Source of the DNA: Smittium culicis
Taxonomy: Eukaryota; Kickxellomycota; Harpellomycetes; Harpellales; Legeriomycetaceae
NCBI GenBank assembly: GCA_001970855.1
Contig: LSSN01000314.1
Coordinates: forward strand, 1-23,953
Reading direction: 5' to 3'
DNA length: 23,953 nucleotides
The notes below the pieces were generated by a model that had not been told where the DNA came from, made no database searches, and was given only the letters and a program-made list of their open reading frames with translations. A program made the position numbers and the translations under genes. Positions 22,511 to 23,953 of the stretch are shown piece after piece; position 1 is the first letter of the stretch; each line of letters opens with the position of its first letter.

Positions 22511-23953
22511 AAGGAGTTTGCCAACTAGCCCCAACCGGGCTTCGTTGAAATTCGAAAGTAAATTTTTTTCATTAGAGCGGATCGTCTTTGAACGGAGATT
22601 TCGCCAACGGCTGCAGCTCAGAAGTATGTGGTCGACCGTCTCAGGCAAACACAAGTTGCAGCAGGGGCAAAATTTTTTGAATTATTGGTCGACGATTTTC
22701 ATGTTCGACAGGCGCTGGGCAGTCCGAAATGTACCCGTATGCATTTTTCCAATGTCCTGAAGGCCCAGCTTCAGGTCCGGATACATTGCTTGAAGGTCAA
22801 CCCAGTTGCCTTTTTAGCGAATTTTCCTGTCCACCGTCCACCGGTGGATGGCAGACCGGTTATTTCGTCGTTTCCGGTCGATTATTGTGATGATAGTCTG
22901 ACCGTTTGAATATTGAGAGCAAAATTATTTGATCTACCGGGCGCTCCCAGTCACCCAGGTGGCATTCCGGGCCTTCATTGGTGCGATGATGAGGTCGGCG
23001 ATTCATATTTTTGATGTCTGCCATTTGTTACACGCACGCTCACGGGCTGTACTGGTGCGCATGAACACCGAGGTTTTGCTCAGTTAATCCCTGATGCGCT
23101 CCATGGCCGCTGATTTCCCGACGTTGGCAACCATTCGGATCGCCTTGTCGATTTCCATCTGTATGGGTTTGCATCTGGCTTCGCTCATGCCTAATTTCTC
23201 TCCACCGTAACATCCAATTGGCATCAGCACCGAATTGATAAACTTTATTTTTAGTGCTGTGAGAACATCAGACCGTCTCAGGAAGCTGTAGGCAGCGTAT
23301 ACAGCCTTCCTGACCTTGTTCTTGTTGTTATTTATGGTTCCAGATACGTCCTATTTTGCTATTCATAATATAGCCCAAGTAGGTGTACTGGTCGGTGGAG
23401 TCGACTTTTTGGCCCTGCAGGGTCATATCAGTAGTCAACTCCCCGCTTATAGTCATTATCCCGCACTTGGAGGCATTTACAGCCATTTCCCAAGTGTCCG
23501 ACCATTCGGATATGGTGTTCAGTGCGGCTTGTAAATCGGCGGATGATTCGGCCAATAGCACGGCATCGTCAGCAAACAGTAGTCCTGGTATGCGTGAGGT
23601 GAGCTCAGGCACCTGCACTCCTCGTACGCCCTTGAATATATCATTAATATAAAAATCGAAGAGTATCGGCGAGGCTGGGCACCCTTGCCGCACTCCACAG
23701 AGAGGTATTCAGTAGGGTTGGAAACTTCATTTCCAACTCTAACTGCAATTTTCGGGGCATCATACATGCCCTTGATCATATTGAGAAGTTTGCCCCCAAT
23801 GCCCACTGATCGCAGTTTATGCAGTAGGGCCATGTGGGGGACCCGGTCGTAGGCCTTGCTATAGTCGATATAGCACAGCCATGTTTCCTTGTTCTGAATT
23901 TTGCGTCGGCGTACTATTTCGTATAGAGTAGTCGCTTGGCCCGCACACTCCTC

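Larger units (their letters stand above)
22270..23953 (-). mobile_element. LINE copy, RT core to 3' region
   Basis: This is the 3' half or more of a non-LTR retrotransposon on the minus strand, running off the right edge. It is much richer in G and C than most of the window, which suggests a different base history from the host DNA. It contains the reverse transcriptase core, a connecting region also present at 13040-13581, a C-terminal cysteine/histidine motif and a hairpin-rich 3' part. I do not see a poly-A tail or a clear target-site duplication after 22270, so the exact 3' end is unknown. Confidence 0.9.
22270..23953 (-). pseudogene. LINE ORF2 reverse transcriptase, broken
   Basis: Minus-strand reading, 5' to 3': motif A YIDYSKAYDRVPH (23834-23872), motif B RQGCPASPILF, catalytic motif C LLFADDAVLL (core at 23553-23576), then NASKCG and YLGYIM. 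These identify a LINE reverse transcriptase with both catalytic Asp residues of motif C present. Frame breaks: a two-base CT duplication at 23698-23704 just before motif B, and a one-base offset near 23330-23345. The next frame (GTINNN through VANVGKSAAMERIRD) then meets six stops: 23084-23086, 23003-23005, 22934-22936, 22925-22927, 22814-22816 and 22682-22684. It goes on to a CX2C-X9-HX4C motif (22613-22669) of the type found at LINE C-termini. A run of 11 G on this strand (22500-22510) shifts the frame again; the last 80 or so codons are open to the stop just before 22270. The gene is inactive. Confidence 0.9.

Noticed and set aside
22682..23086. Reassigned stop codons as an explanation for stops in the LINE
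   Set aside because: All three stop codons occur, the sister copy has sense codons at several of the sites, and the host genes here use TGA and TAG as normal stops.
23316..23652. Plus-strand open frames over the reverse transcriptase
   Set aside because: They are antisense to the clear RT motifs on the minus strand.

Overview
The window looks like nuclear DNA of an AT-rich eukaryote, most likely a fungus. It holds a xylulokinase gene split by short GT-AG introns of 85-99 bp, a secreted cysteine-rich protein gene, and decayed non-LTR (LINE) retrotransposons. There is no bacterial operon structure, and I found no tRNA, rRNA or CRISPR. The LINE reverse transcriptase and the extreme AT content remind me of insect-gut Kickxellomycotina fungi (Smittium or Zancudomyces type), but that placement is an impression, not a result.

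Layout. Positions 1-857 (minus) are the endonuclease end of a broken LINE that runs off the left edge. Positions 1345-1758 (minus) encode an intact 137-residue secreted protein with eight cysteines. From 1759 to about 12700 there is gene-poor, very AT-rich DNA. The only clear structure in it is a pair of 280-bp sequences (5800-6079 and 8002-8281) that align by hand without a gap at about three quarters identity. Positions 13040-13581 are a GC-rich fragment of a LINE whose longer copy lies at 22270-23953. Positions 14117-16259 (minus) are a five-exon xylulokinase gene, recognisable over its whole length but with a one-base reading-frame problem at the exon 2/3 junction. From 16260 to 22269 I recognise no gene. 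Positions 22270-23953 (minus) are a LINE reverse transcriptase and 3' region with frameshifts and stops, running off the right edge.

The two genes that look real do unrelated jobs: pentose metabolism and an exported small protein. The rest is transposon debris and AT-rich spacer. The most unusual signals are the gapless 280-bp pair, the run of perfect hairpins (one with a GCAA tetraloop) in the 3' part of the LINE, and premature stops shared between two LINE copies.
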